Source: Acidobacteriota bacterium (GTDB taxonomy: Bacteria > Acidobacteriota > Vicinamibacteria > Vicinamibacterales > CAVVIG01). From it: a stretch of DNA of 46,945 nt. Each line of letters starts with the position of its first letter. The first letter of the stretch is position 1. Positions 24,548 through 31,841 of the stretch are shown here, piece after piece. Where the stretch lies: assembly GCA_025463215.1 (NCBI GenBank), contig JAOBWF010000060.1, positions 1 to 46,945 of the forward strand. Direction: 5' to 3'. The notes below the pieces were generated by a model that saw only the letters and a program-made list of their open reading frames with translations, did not search any database and was not told the origin of the DNA. The translations under genes and the position numbers were made by a program.

Positions 24548-26392
24548 CTAGTCACGCGTCCCCGTCACGCTTCGGTCGAGGCCATGTCCGGCCTTCAACT
24601 CGGGCGACAGCGTGATCGGCAGCTTGCCGCCGATGGCGGTCTCACCCGCGATGGCGCGCACGGCGGCGCGCTCGGTCGCGTCGTAGAAATCGTAGGTCAG
24701 CAGCGTCGCCGGCAGTTCGGGCACGAACGCCGCGGTGTAGGGGTTGCCGAAAAAGGTCGTGACGAACGGGATCGCGCCCCGTTCGGTGATGCGCGCGAGG
24801 TCTCTCAGCAGCCGGACCAGTTCCGGCGCGAGATCGAGCCTGCCGCTACCCGACGTCGATCGCACGAACACGGACGCGACGACGGCGCCGTACCGCGGCG
24901 CGACGGCGCGGACCAGATCGAGCTCCGACATCGGCGTGTGATCCGACACTTCGATCGACGTGACGTTCGGCCAGCGCTTCTTCAGCTCGGGAATGAAGGT
25001 GCGGCTCGGCGCCGCGATCTGCCATCCGGACGGATAGTCGAGCACCGATACGTACAGGATCGGTGCGTCGCGCGGCGCGGCAAGGGGCACCTGATGCCGA
25101 TCGTCCTTGACGAGCGTCACCGCGCGCGCAAACGCCTCCTGCGCGATTGCGTCGTGCGCCCGGCCGCCCACCATCGTCGGCACCGCGTCGAGATCGATCG
25201 CGCGCTGCAGGTGCAGCCCGACCGACGCCTTGGCGCGCAGCACGCGCTCGACCGAGGCGTCAATCTGCGCCGGCGACAGCCGTCCCGCGGTCAGAGCGGC
25301 CTTGATGCCGGCGAAGGCCGCGATCGGATCCGGCGAATGCAGCACCTGATCGGCGCCGGCCAGCAGCGCGCGGACCGCGCCTTCCTCCGGCGACACCATC
25401 TTCGCGACCGCGTCCATCGACATCGAATCGGTGTAAACGAGGCCGCCGAATCCGAGCTCGGTCCGCAGCAGGTCGTGCAGGATCGGGCGGCTGAACGTCG
25501 CCGGGGTCGACGGCGACGGATCGAGCGCCGGCAGCACGATGTGCGCCGCCATCACCGCCTCGGCCCCCTGCGCGATCCCGCGCCGGAACGGCACCAGCTC
25601 GATGCCGTTCAACCGCGCGCGATCGTAGCTGATCACCGGCAGGCCGAGGTGGCTGTCGACGTCGGTGTCGCCATGCCCGGGGAAGTGCTTGATCGTCGCG
25701 ATCATCCTGCCGTCGCGGGCGCCGGCGACGTAGGCGGCGACCAGCGCCGCCACCCGCTCCGGGTTCTCGCCGTACGACCGGATGTTGATCACCGGGTTGC
25801 GCGCGTTGTTGTTCACGTCGGCGACCGGCGCGAAGTTCACCTGGACGCCGAGGGCGCGTGCTTCGATCCCGGTGATGCGCGCTTCCTCGCGCACCAGACG
25901 CAGGCCATCGGCCCCGGGAATCGCGCCCATCGCCATCTGGCGCGGAAACGCGGTCGCGCCGAAGATGCGGAAGCCGACGCCGGTTTCGAAGTCCGCGGTA
26001 TTCAGCAGCGGCACCGCCGACAGCGCCTGCAGCCGGTTGATCAGGAAGGCGGCGGAAAACGGCTGGCCGAGGATTACCGTGCCGTAGCCCGCATTCAACA
26101 GCACCGACGGCGCCGCCTGCGACGCACCGAACACGTGGAAGCCGCCGACGTGATAGTCGCGCACCAACCGGGCGAGCGCCTCGAACGTATCGCTGTCGGT
26201 GCTCAGAAAGTTGGACTCGAACGACGGCACGATCAGCTGGCCGATCTTCTCGTCGGCGCTGAGCGCCTTCAGCGTCCGCGCGACCCATTGTTCCGCGGCC
26301 CGATCGAGGGTGAACGGATCGCGCGGCGCCGCGATCAGCCCGCACGCCACGACCAGCACACTTAGACCCACCGAAACCAGCCGGCCCCGCAT
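24548..26392 (-). CDS. Glycoside hydrolase family 3, NagZ-like beta-N-acetylhexosaminidase
   Basis: A 614-aa GH3 enzyme, probably cleaving N-acetylglucosamine from peptidoglycan fragments. The NagZ motif KHFPGHGDTDVDSH (235-248) is intact and supplies the catalytic His/Asp pair. The nucleophile Asp is D322 in VYTDSMSMDAV. A second domain (about 390-610) follows, making it longer than cytoplasmic NagZ (about 340 aa) and like two-domain Gram-positive or Bacteroidetes forms. The N-terminus is a signal sequence with LVVAC (Cys17), a plausible lipobox, so it is probably anchored in the periplasm. The start at 26392 precedes that signal; a longer open frame upstream is not supported. The moaB gene is divergent, 40 bp away. 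Confidence 0.9.
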   Translation of the reverse strand: MRGRLVSVGLSVLVVACGLIAAPRDPFTLDRAAEQWVARTLKALSADEKIGQLIVPSFESNFLSTDSDTFEALARLVRDYHVGGFHVFGASQAAPSVLLNAGYGTVILGQPFSAAFLINRLQALSAVPLLNTADFETGVGFRIFGATAFPRQMAMGAIPGADGLRLVREEARITGIEARALGVQVNFAPVADVNNNARNPVINIRSYGENPERVAALVAAYVAGARDGRMIATIKHFPGHGDTDVDSHLGLPVISYDRARLNGIELVPFRRGIAQGAEAVMAAHIVLPALDPSPSTPATFSRPILHDLLRTELGFGGLVYTDSMSMDAVAKMVSPEEGAVRALLAGADQVLHSPDPIAAFAGIKAALTAGRLSPAQIDASVERVLRAKASVGLHLQRAIDLDAVPTMVGGRAHDAIAQEAFARAVTLVKDDRHQVPLAAPRDAPILYVSVLDYPSGWQIAAPSRTFIPELKKRWPNVTSIEVSDHTPMSELDLVRAVAPRYGAVVASVFVRSTSGSGRLDLAPELVRLLRDLARITERGAIPFVTTFFGNPYTAAFVPELPATLLTYDFYDATERAAVRAIAGETAIGGKLPITLSPELKAGHGLDRSVTGTRD

Positions 26393-26418
26393 CGGCGGAT
26401 CGTAGCATGCGGCCGCGC

Positions 26419-26424
26419 TACAAT
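26419..26424 (+). promoter_or_regulatory. -10 box TACAAT before moaB
   Basis: TACAAT (5 of 6 consensus positions) lies 8 nt before the moaB ATG, with no Shine-Dalgarno sequence between. The expected transcript would be leaderless or nearly so. Confidence 0.4.
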
Positions 26425-26432
26425 GACCTCGA

Positions 26433-26936
26433 ATGAGCCAGGCCGAACACAAGGCACACGCGCCGGTCTCGGTGCGCTGCTTCATCCTCACGGTCAGCGA
26501 CACGCGGACCGAAGCGACCGACACGAGCGGCCGCGCGATCGCGGCGCTGCTCACCGCCGCCGGCCACATCGTCTCGGGGCGCGCGATCGTCAAGGACGAC
26601 GCGATGCTGGTGCGCGACACGGTGCGGCGTCAGCTGGCGAGCGTCGACGTCCAGGCGATCATCACGACCGGCGGCACCGGCATCACCTCGCGCGACAGCA
26701 CCTACGAGGCGATCTCCGCGCTGCTCGAGAAGCGGCTCGACGGCTTCGGCGAACTGTTCCGGATGCTCAGCTTCGAACAGATCGGCGCGGCCGCGATGAT
26801 GAGCCGCGCCTGCGCCGGCATTGCCGCCGGCCACATCGTCGTCTCGCTGCCGGGTTCTGAGGCCGCCGTCCGGCTCGCGATGGAACGGCTGCTGATCCCG
26901 GAGCTCGGACACTTGATTCAGCAGGCATCCAAGTGA
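26433..26936 (+). CDS. moaB: Molybdenum cofactor biosynthesis protein MoaB/Mog family
   Basis: A 167-aa molybdopterin-binding protein that adenylylates molybdopterin or otherwise supports cofactor assembly. The key motif ITTGGTGITSRDSTYEAI (78-95) and the FGELFRMLSFEQIGAAAMMSRA block are typical of MoaB. The C-terminal HIVVSLPGSEAAVRLAMERLLIPELGHL is complete. The N-terminal 12 residues are a variable extension. moeA follows on the same strand after 79 bp containing a 7-bp tandem repeat. Together they catalyse the last steps of molybdenum insertion. Confidence 0.93.
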   Translation: MSQAEHKAHAPVSVRCFILTVSDTRTEATDTSGRAIAALLTAAGHIVSGRAIVKDDAMLVRDTVRRQLASVDVQAIITTGGTGITSRDSTYEAISALLEKRLDGFGELFRMLSFEQIGAAAMMSRACAGIAAGHIVVSLPGSEAAVRLAMERLLIPELGHLIQQASK

Positions 26937-26943
26937 GCCGCGC

Positions 26944-26970
26944 GGTTCGTGGTTCGTGGTTCGTGGTTCG
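26944..26970. repeat. 7-bp tandem repeat GGTTCGT x 3.9
   Basis: GGTTCGT is repeated at 26944, 26951 and 26958, with GGTTCG at 26965. It starts 7 bp after the moaB stop codon. A related imperfect stretch with GTTCGG and GAACGTCGAACGTC follows up to about 27000. It is non-coding and of the dispersed simple-repeat type. Confidence 0.8.
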
Positions 26971-27015
26971 GCGTTCGGAGCGGAGAACGTCGAACGTCAA
27001 CAGGCCTCGTTCCTG

Positions 27016-28233
27016 ATGCGGCCGTTCACCTCGACGATCGCCCTGGAGGAAGCGCGCCGGCGCCTGAACGCCGCCATCCGTCCGATCACGCGGATCGAGC
27101 GGGTGCCGCTGGACGAGGCCGCCGGCCGGGTCGCGGCGGCTGACGTCACCTCGGCGATCGACGTGCCGCCGTTCGCGCGATCGGCGATGGACGGCTACGC
27201 GCTGATCGCCGCCGACAGCGCCGCCGCGACGCGATCCACGCCGGCGCAACTGCGGCTGCTCGATCGCATCTACACCGGACAGATGTCGACCGTGACGATC
27301 GCGCGCGGCACCTGCGCCGAGATCGCCACCGGCGCACCGCTGCCCGCCGGAGCCGACGCGGTGATCATGGTCGAGGAGACGGCCAGGAACGCGGACGGGA
27401 ACACCGTCGACATCTTCGCCCCCGCATCCGCCGGCCAGCACATCGGCCGGCGCGGCGCCGACATCGCCGGTGGGGACCGCGTCGTCGCCGCCGGCGATCG
27501 GCTGTCGCCGAGCCGCGTCGGGGCGATCGCCGCGATCGGACAGGCCGACGCCGCGGTGTTCGCCCGGCCGCGCGTCGCGATCCTGTCGACCGGGAACGAA
27601 GTGGTCGAGCCTGGCCGCGCCCTCGCCCCAGGCCAGATCTTCGACGTCAACCGGTTCACTCTCGGCGCCATCGTGTCGGCGCACGGCGGCGTTCCCGAGC
27701 CGCATCACGCCGCTCAGGACACCGTCGCCGCCCTGGTCGCGGCACTTGACGCCTGCACCACCGCCGACCTGATCGTATTTTCCGGCGGCAGCTCGGTCGG
27801 CGAGCGCGACCTCGTCGTCGACGCGATCGCGGCGCGCGGCGAGATGATCTTTCACGGCATCGCGGTCAGGCCAGGAAAGCCGACCGCATTCGCCACGATC
27901 GGACCGGACGCGACACCGTTTTTCGGGATGCCGGGCAATCCGACCTCATGCCTGTCGAACGCATACATCCTGCTGGTGCCGTTCCTGCGAGCGCTCGCGC
28001 GCCTGCCGCCGCACACGCCGCGGACGGTGCGGGCGCCGCTCGGCAGCCGCATCGCCTCCGCCGTGAATCGGCACCAGTTCTACACCGTGCGGCTGCGCGA
28101 CGGCGTGGCGCTGCCCGCATTCAAGGGATCCGGCGACATCACCAGCCTGTCGCAGGCCGACGGCTATATCGAAATTCCGGCGGATCAGAGTGTCGTTGAA
28201 CAGGGCGCGTCGGTCTTGGTGACCCTGTTTTGA
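27016..28233 (+). CDS. moeA: Molybdopterin molybdenumtransferase MoeA
   Basis: A 405-aa cytoplasmic enzyme inserting molybdate into adenylylated molybdopterin. The N-terminal half carries VPPFARSAMDGYAL and CAEIATGAPLPAGADAVIMVEE, both MoeA signatures. The catalytic MoaB-like domain has ILSTGNEVVEPG, VNRFTLGAIV, SGGSSVGERD and FGMPGNPTSCL. The C-terminal beta-domain ends GSGDITSLSQADGYIEIP. I chose the ATG at 27016, which matches the family N-terminus; the open frame from 26956 runs through the tandem repeat and adds 20 residues that do not look like protein. The gene ends at an inverted-repeat element. Confidence 0.93.
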   Translation: MRPFTSTIALEEARRRLNAAIRPITRIERVPLDEAAGRVAAADVTSAIDVPPFARSAMDGYALIAADSAAATRSTPAQLRLLDRIYTGQMSTVTIARGTCAEIATGAPLPAGADAVIMVEETARNADGNTVDIFAPASAGQHIGRRGADIAGGDRVVAAGDRLSPSRVGAIAAIGQADAAVFARPRVAILSTGNEVVEPGRALAPGQIFDVNRFTLGAIVSAHGGVPEPHHAAQDTVAALVAALDACTTADLIVFSGGSSVGERDLVVDAIAARGEMIFHGIAVRPGKPTAFATIGPDATPFFGMPGNPTSCLSNAYILLVPFLRALARLPPHTPRTVRAPLGSRIASAVNRHQFYTVRLRDGVALPAFKGSGDITSLSQADGYIEIPADQSVVEQGASVLVTLF

Positions 28234-28234
28234 A

Positions 28235-28307
28235 TTGGGTAATCGGGTGATCGGGTGATTGGGTAGCCAATCGATGACCCAATCACCCGAGTATCCAATT
28301 ACCCGAT
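28235..28307. repeat. Tandem and inverted repeat element between convergent genes
   Basis: Units of the type ATCGGGTG / ATTGGGT are tandemly repeated (28235-28264). They are mirrored by a perfect 13-bp inverted repeat, CGGGTGATTGGGT (28252-28264) and ACCCAATCACCCG (28277-28289), around a 12-nt loop. The flank 28297-28305 repeats the theme in reverse (AATTACCCG). It begins 2 bp after the moeA stop and runs to the last base of the convergent zinc-protein gene, so it may act as a two-way terminator. Confidence 0.75.
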
Positions 28308-28771
28308 CAACGCCGTCCGATTCGCCGTTCGTATTCCATTTCAAGCACGTCGGCGGTGTGAAGATCGAAGGCGACCGCCTTATGTTCGAACGGGCCGCGG
28401 AACTCGCTGTGGCAGCGGTAGCAGACCGTCAAATCCTTCAACCGGCCGTAAATCGCGAGATCGATCAGCGTCGCGAATCCGAGGATGCTGTACGCGATCA
28501 GGTCGCGGCCGTACCAGTAGAAGCCGGCGCTGATCAGCGCGCCGACGATGACGACGGAGAGACCGATTTTCGGATCGAAATCCTTGCGGATGTAGAAGTC
28601 GCCGCCGCTGCACACCGGGCACCGGTCAACGGCGTCGCCGTGCCTGAGCGCGTCGGACACCGACAACGGGATCTCGTGCCCGCAGCCGCCGCACGTGATC
28701 GACGAGGGAGCGGTATCCGCGGACACGGGCAGGCCGGCGTCGCACTTCGGGCACTTCGCGAGGAATTCCAT
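28307..28771 (-). CDS. Zinc-ribbon membrane protein of unknown function
   Basis: A 154-aa protein with an N-terminal zinc ribbon (C7-P-K-C10 and C27-G-G-C30). A second Cys pair is at C51-x-x-C54, two membrane helices cover about 70-88 and 91-109, and a fourth Cys pair is C117-Y-R-C120 after the helices. The third and fourth pairs would be brought together on the cytoplasmic side if both helices cross the membrane, forming a second zinc site. Such rubredoxin-like proteins are common in several phyla but have no assigned role. The ATG at 28771 opens directly with the first ribbon (MEFLAKCPKC). Confidence 0.75.
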   Translation of the reverse strand: MEFLAKCPKCDAGLPVSADTAPSSITCGGCGHEIPLSVSDALRHGDAVDRCPVCSGGDFYIRKDFDPKIGLSVVIVGALISAGFYWYGRDLIAYSILGFATLIDLAIYGRLKDLTVCYRCHSEFRGPFEHKAVAFDLHTADVLEMEYERRIGRR

Positions 28772-28895
28772 CGGTGACGAAATTATCTCACGTCGTCGAT
28801 GTAGAGCGTCGAGCGGTCGTCGTCGGGCATGAACGAGGCGCGCAGCGCGCTGCCTGACCGCCCGAGCCGGGCCGGATTGTGCGTCGGTCGAGCCG

Positions 28896-29900
28896 TTAGC
28901 GCCCGGGGAAGAACGAGGGCAGGGCGAGGTCCCGCATCGTGTGCAGGCCGGGGGCCGCCGCCAGCACTTTCGGAATCATGTTCACCACGATCGACGCGGT
29001 CGCGACGTCGCCGTGAATGCCGCCGCTGACCTTCGAAGAAATCGACGGCGATCCTTCGATGTCGACCGAGTCGAACGACTCCGGTGCGCCGAGGTAGGCC
29101 TCCATGTGCAGGCGGATGACCGGCTCGTTCTTGCGGTAGCCGACGCCGTCCTGGATGATGCCGCAGACGTAGCCGGGATCGACCGCGAGGAACTCGCTCG
29201 AGATCGTCACCGCCGCCAGCTTCGGCTGGATGTCGTCGGTGATCCGATCCAGCGTCCACCCCATGGCGTCCGCGATCATCGCGATCGATTCGGTCAAGCC
29301 GACATGGCGCACACTGCCGTCGTCGACCTTCTTCTGGAACTGCTCGGTCGTGAGGCCGGCGCCGATCTTCTGCTGGAACGGCAGGCGCCGGATCCGCGCA
29401 TCCTGCACGCGGTTGACGACGATGCGATCGACGCGTTCGCAGACCGCCGTGAGCGCAATCGGCAGCGCGTCCATCGCGAAGCCCGGGTTGACGCCGGTGC
29501 CGAGGACCGCGACCTTCGCCTTTTTCGCGAGGGCGTGAATCTGGCGCGCCTGGCGGATGTGCGTGTAGCCCGGGTACGAGAGCTCCTCGGTCGTCGACAC
29601 GATCGCCGTCTTCGACTTCAGGATCAACTCGAGCTGCGGCAGCACCTTCTTAATCGACGAGCTGGTGCAAAGGATGACCACGTCGGGCTTGGCCACCTTG
29701 AGCGCCTTCGCCGCATCAGCCGACACCTTGACGCCGAGCCGCTTGGGCAACCCGACCACATCGCCAAGGTCGCGCCCGACCTTGGCGGCGTCGATATCGA
29801 TCGCCCCCACGATCTTGAAACCTGGGCGGGTCGCGATCTGCTTGGCGATCGCGGCGCCAATCGGGCCGAGCCCGAAGTGCATGACTTTGATGTTGGGCAT
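28896..29900 (-). CDS. NAD(P)-dependent oxidoreductase, diaminopentanoate/dihydrodipicolinate-reductase-like
   Basis: A 334-aa Rossmann-fold enzyme. The N-terminal dinucleotide site is VMHFGLGPIGAAIAKQI, followed by VGAIDIDAAKVGRDLGD and DVVILCTSSS. The catalytic region has VLGTGVNPGFAMDALP. This layout is that of the 2,4-diaminopentanoate dehydrogenase (Ord) group, relatives of DapB that act on amino-acid derivatives. The precise substrate is unknown, and no ornithine-degradation neighbours are visible. The start at 29900 matches the fold's first strand and lies 10 nt after a perfect TATAAT. The open frame extending upstream to 30230 is antisense to the FkbM gene and not credible. Confidence 0.82.
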   Translation of the reverse strand: MPNIKVMHFGLGPIGAAIAKQIATRPGFKIVGAIDIDAAKVGRDLGDVVGLPKRLGVKVSADAAKALKVAKPDVVILCTSSSIKKVLPQLELILKSKTAIVSTTEELSYPGYTHIRQARQIHALAKKAKVAVLGTGVNPGFAMDALPIALTAVCERVDRIVVNRVQDARIRRLPFQQKIGAGLTTEQFQKKVDDGSVRHVGLTESIAMIADAMGWTLDRITDDIQPKLAAVTISSEFLAVDPGYVCGIIQDGVGYRKNEPVIRLHMEAYLGAPESFDSVDIEGSPSISSKVSGGIHGDVATASIVVNMIPKVLAAAPGLHTMRDLALPSFFPGR

Positions 29901-29910
29901 AAGCTGCGCG

Positions 29911-29916
29911 ATTATA
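29911..29916 (-). promoter_or_regulatory. -10 box TATAAT before the Ord-like gene
   Basis: A perfect TATAAT on the minus strand ends 10 nt before the ATG at 29900. No -35 consensus and no ribosome site are visible. The predicted 5' leader would be only 2-4 nt. Confidence 0.45.
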
Positions 29917-29969
29917 CGCGGCCGGCGAACGGCGGCGCTACTGCCCGTGATGGTACGATGACACACTCC

Positions 29970-30917
29970 ATGGCGCATGACGACCCGACGTTGACCCGCG
30001 AACACGTCATCTGGGCCTACCGCCTGTTGCTCGATCGCGATCCCGAGAGCGAGGACGTCATCGGCCCGAAGCTCGCCGGGGCGCGGACGACGGCGGAGCT
30101 GCGGCATCACCTGATGACGTCGGCCGAGTTCCGAGACAAAAACCCCGATTTTGCACGGACGAACGAGGCGACGGTGGTGATCAAGGAGATCGCGCCAGGC
30201 GTCCGCCTGTTGATCGACCTGTCCGATCACGTGATCGGCCTCAATATTCTACGCGGCCACTACGAGCAGGACGAGATCCGCTTCGTGCGCGGCCTGCTCC
30301 GCCCCGGCGACTCGGCCATTGACGTCGGCGCGCACATCGGCTTCTTCACGATGCACATGGCCGACGTGGCCGGGCCCTCGGGCCGCATCTACGCCTTCGA
30401 GCCGCTCGACCGCAACGCCGATCTGCTCGAGCAGTCGATCGCCGAGAACGGCTTCAGCGATCGCATCCGCTTTCAGCGCGCCGCCGCCGGTGCGGCCGCC
30501 GGTACCGCGGCGCTGACGTTTCCGGTGGAGACGCTCAACTCGGGCGGCGCCTATCTGCTCCGCGACGGCAGCGCGCCGCTCGCCGGCAACCAGAAGAAAG
30601 ATGTCCCCGTGGTCGCGCTCGACGGCCTCGATCTGCGGCGGCCGGTGCGCTTGATCAAGATGGACGTCGAGGGCGCGGAACCGCAGGTGCTGCGCGGCGC
30701 CGCCGGAATTCTGCAGGCCGACAAACCGGTGATCCTGTCCGAGCTGCACCCGATCCAGCTCGAACGCGCGTCGGGCATCACCGCGGCCCAGTTTCTTGCC
30801 CAGATCGCCGCGTTCGGCTACCGCGCGCATCACCTCGCCAACGGCGCGATCGGCGCGCCGATCCTCAGCGCGCCGGTCGACGCGTTGGTGTCGGCGGTGT
30901 TCGTGCCCGCCGCGTAG
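29970..30917 (+). CDS. FkbM family methyltransferase with N-terminal DUF4214-like segment
   Basis: A 315-aa SAM-dependent methyltransferase. Residues 8-55 (REHVIWAYRLLLDRDPESEDV...LMTSAEFR) resemble the short DUF4214-like helical module often attached to glycan-modifying enzymes. The FkbM domain then follows: motif I DSAIDVGAHIGFFTMHMA, YAFEPLDRNADLLEQSI, LIKMDVEGAEPQVLRGA and ILSELHP. FkbM enzymes O-methylate sugars or lipids; a surface glycan is a reasonable but unproven target. An in-frame ATG at 29958 is an alternative start; neither has a ribosome site. It converges with the esterase gene. Confidence 0.86.
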   Translation: MAHDDPTLTREHVIWAYRLLLDRDPESEDVIGPKLAGARTTAELRHHLMTSAEFRDKNPDFARTNEATVVIKEIAPGVRLLIDLSDHVIGLNILRGHYEQDEIRFVRGLLRPGDSAIDVGAHIGFFTMHMADVAGPSGRIYAFEPLDRNADLLEQSIAENGFSDRIRFQRAAAGAAAGTAALTFPVETLNSGGAYLLRDGSAPLAGNQKKDVPVVALDGLDLRRPVRLIKMDVEGAEPQVLRGAAGILQADKPVILSELHPIQLERASGITAAQFLAQIAAFGYRAHHLANGAIGAPILSAPVDALVSAVFVPAA

Positions 30918-30937
30918 TGCACGGGCAGGCTCGAGCG

Positions 30938-31786
30938 CTATTTGGAGCGGCTGGTCGCGTTGACGAACGCGATGATGTTGTTCGACGCCGGATCTTCCTC
31001 GTCTTGCAGGTGCCGGAGGATCGACATGTGCGTGCGGTTCGCAATCCGCACGATCCCGACACGCTCGTTGCCCGCCGCGCGGACGTCGCGCGCGAACTCT
31101 TCGTTCTGCTGCTGCCGCCACGGCTCGTCGCCGTCGGCGTAGAGAATCTGCATCGGCGGAAGCGCGGCGTGCAGGTGGTGCGCCGGCGAGGCGTCGCGCC
31201 ACACGCGCTCGTCGGTGCCCCAGACCGTCTTCGGCCGATCCGGCGCCACGCCGCTGCGCTCGACCCAGAAAAAGGCGCTGACCGGCACCAGACCGCGAAT
31301 GTCGCGCGGCGAGAGGCCGTGCGCGCCGAGGTAGCGTCCGTCGGTGGCCAGCAGCGCCAGCAGATACGCGCCGGCCGAATGGCCGACGACGAAAACCTGA
31401 TTCGCGTCGCCGCCGTAGTCCGCGATGTGCCGCTTGACCCATGCGAACGACGCCGCGGCATCCTCGATGTGCGCCGGGTGCGCGACCGACGGCGACAACC
31501 GGTAGTTCACCACGGCCGTGGCGATCCCGGCGGCGGCGAAGCGCTGCGCCGCGCCGACTTCGGTCGCGTCGCTCTTGTCCCCTTCCTGCAGGGCGCCGCC
31601 GTAATACCACACGATCACGGGTGCGCCCGTCTTGCCCTGCGGCAGATACAGATCGAGGGTGTTCTTGCCTGTCGCATCGCCGCCGCCGCGATAAGCGATG
31701 TCTTTGACGACACGGACGGGCAGCCGCTCCGCCGACGCCGGCGCCGCCAGCGCGCACATGAGGAGCAGTCCGGCGATCCGTGTCAT
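30938..31786 (-). CDS. Exported alpha/beta-hydrolase esterase (BD-FAE/kynurenine formamidase-like)
   Basis: A 282-aa exported esterase with a signal peptide ending ASA-E (residue 20). The mature part starts VKDIAYRGGGDATGKNTLDLYLPQG, typical of the hormone-sensitive-lipase-like BD-FAE group. The oxyanion segment is VWYYGGALQEGD with Tyr in place of the usual His of HGG. The nucleophile is S137 in VGHSAGAYLLAL; the acid is in YADGDEPW and the catalytic His in RTHMSIL. The start at 31786 lies 7 nt after a perfect TATAAT. It is divergent from the M1 peptidase gene (55 bp between starts). Confidence 0.86.
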   Translation of the reverse strand: MTRIAGLLLMCALAAPASAERLPVRVVKDIAYRGGGDATGKNTLDLYLPQGKTGAPVIVWYYGGALQEGDKSDATEVGAAQRFAAAGIATAVVNYRLSPSVAHPAHIEDAAASFAWVKRHIADYGGDANQVFVVGHSAGAYLLALLATDGRYLGAHGLSPRDIRGLVPVSAFFWVERSGVAPDRPKTVWGTDERVWRDASPAHHLHAALPPMQILYADGDEPWRQQQNEEFARDVRAAGNERVGIVRIANRTHMSILRHLQDEEDPASNNIIAFVNATSRSK

Positions 31787-31793
31787 GCGCGGG

Positions 31794-31799
31794 ATTATA
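31794..31799 (-). promoter_or_regulatory. -10 box TATAAT before the esterase gene
   Basis: TATAAT on the minus strand ends exactly 7 nt before the esterase ATG, so transcription would begin on the start codon itself. There is no ribosome site. This is one of the clearest leaderless arrangements in the window. Confidence 0.5.
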
Positions 31800-31841
31800 C
31801 GTCCGCGATGCGCCGCGGCGGCCTGAGGTAGGATGCTGCGC

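Noticed and set aside
26767-27855. 362-aa minus-strand frame opposite moaB/moeA
   Set aside because: It is a shadow frame of two confidently assigned genes in GC-rich DNA. It is full of Arg/Gly/Asp low-complexity sequence and has no domain.
26944-28307. CRISPR array suspected from tandem repeats
   Set aside because: The repeat units are 7-9 bp with no unique spacers, and no cas genes are present. They are simple tandem/inverted repeats.
27946-28344. 132-aa frame with VIGYSGDWVIDWLPNHPITR
   Set aside because: It is the translation of the tandem/inverted repeat element plus the antisense of moeA. There is no ribosome site or protein-like composition.
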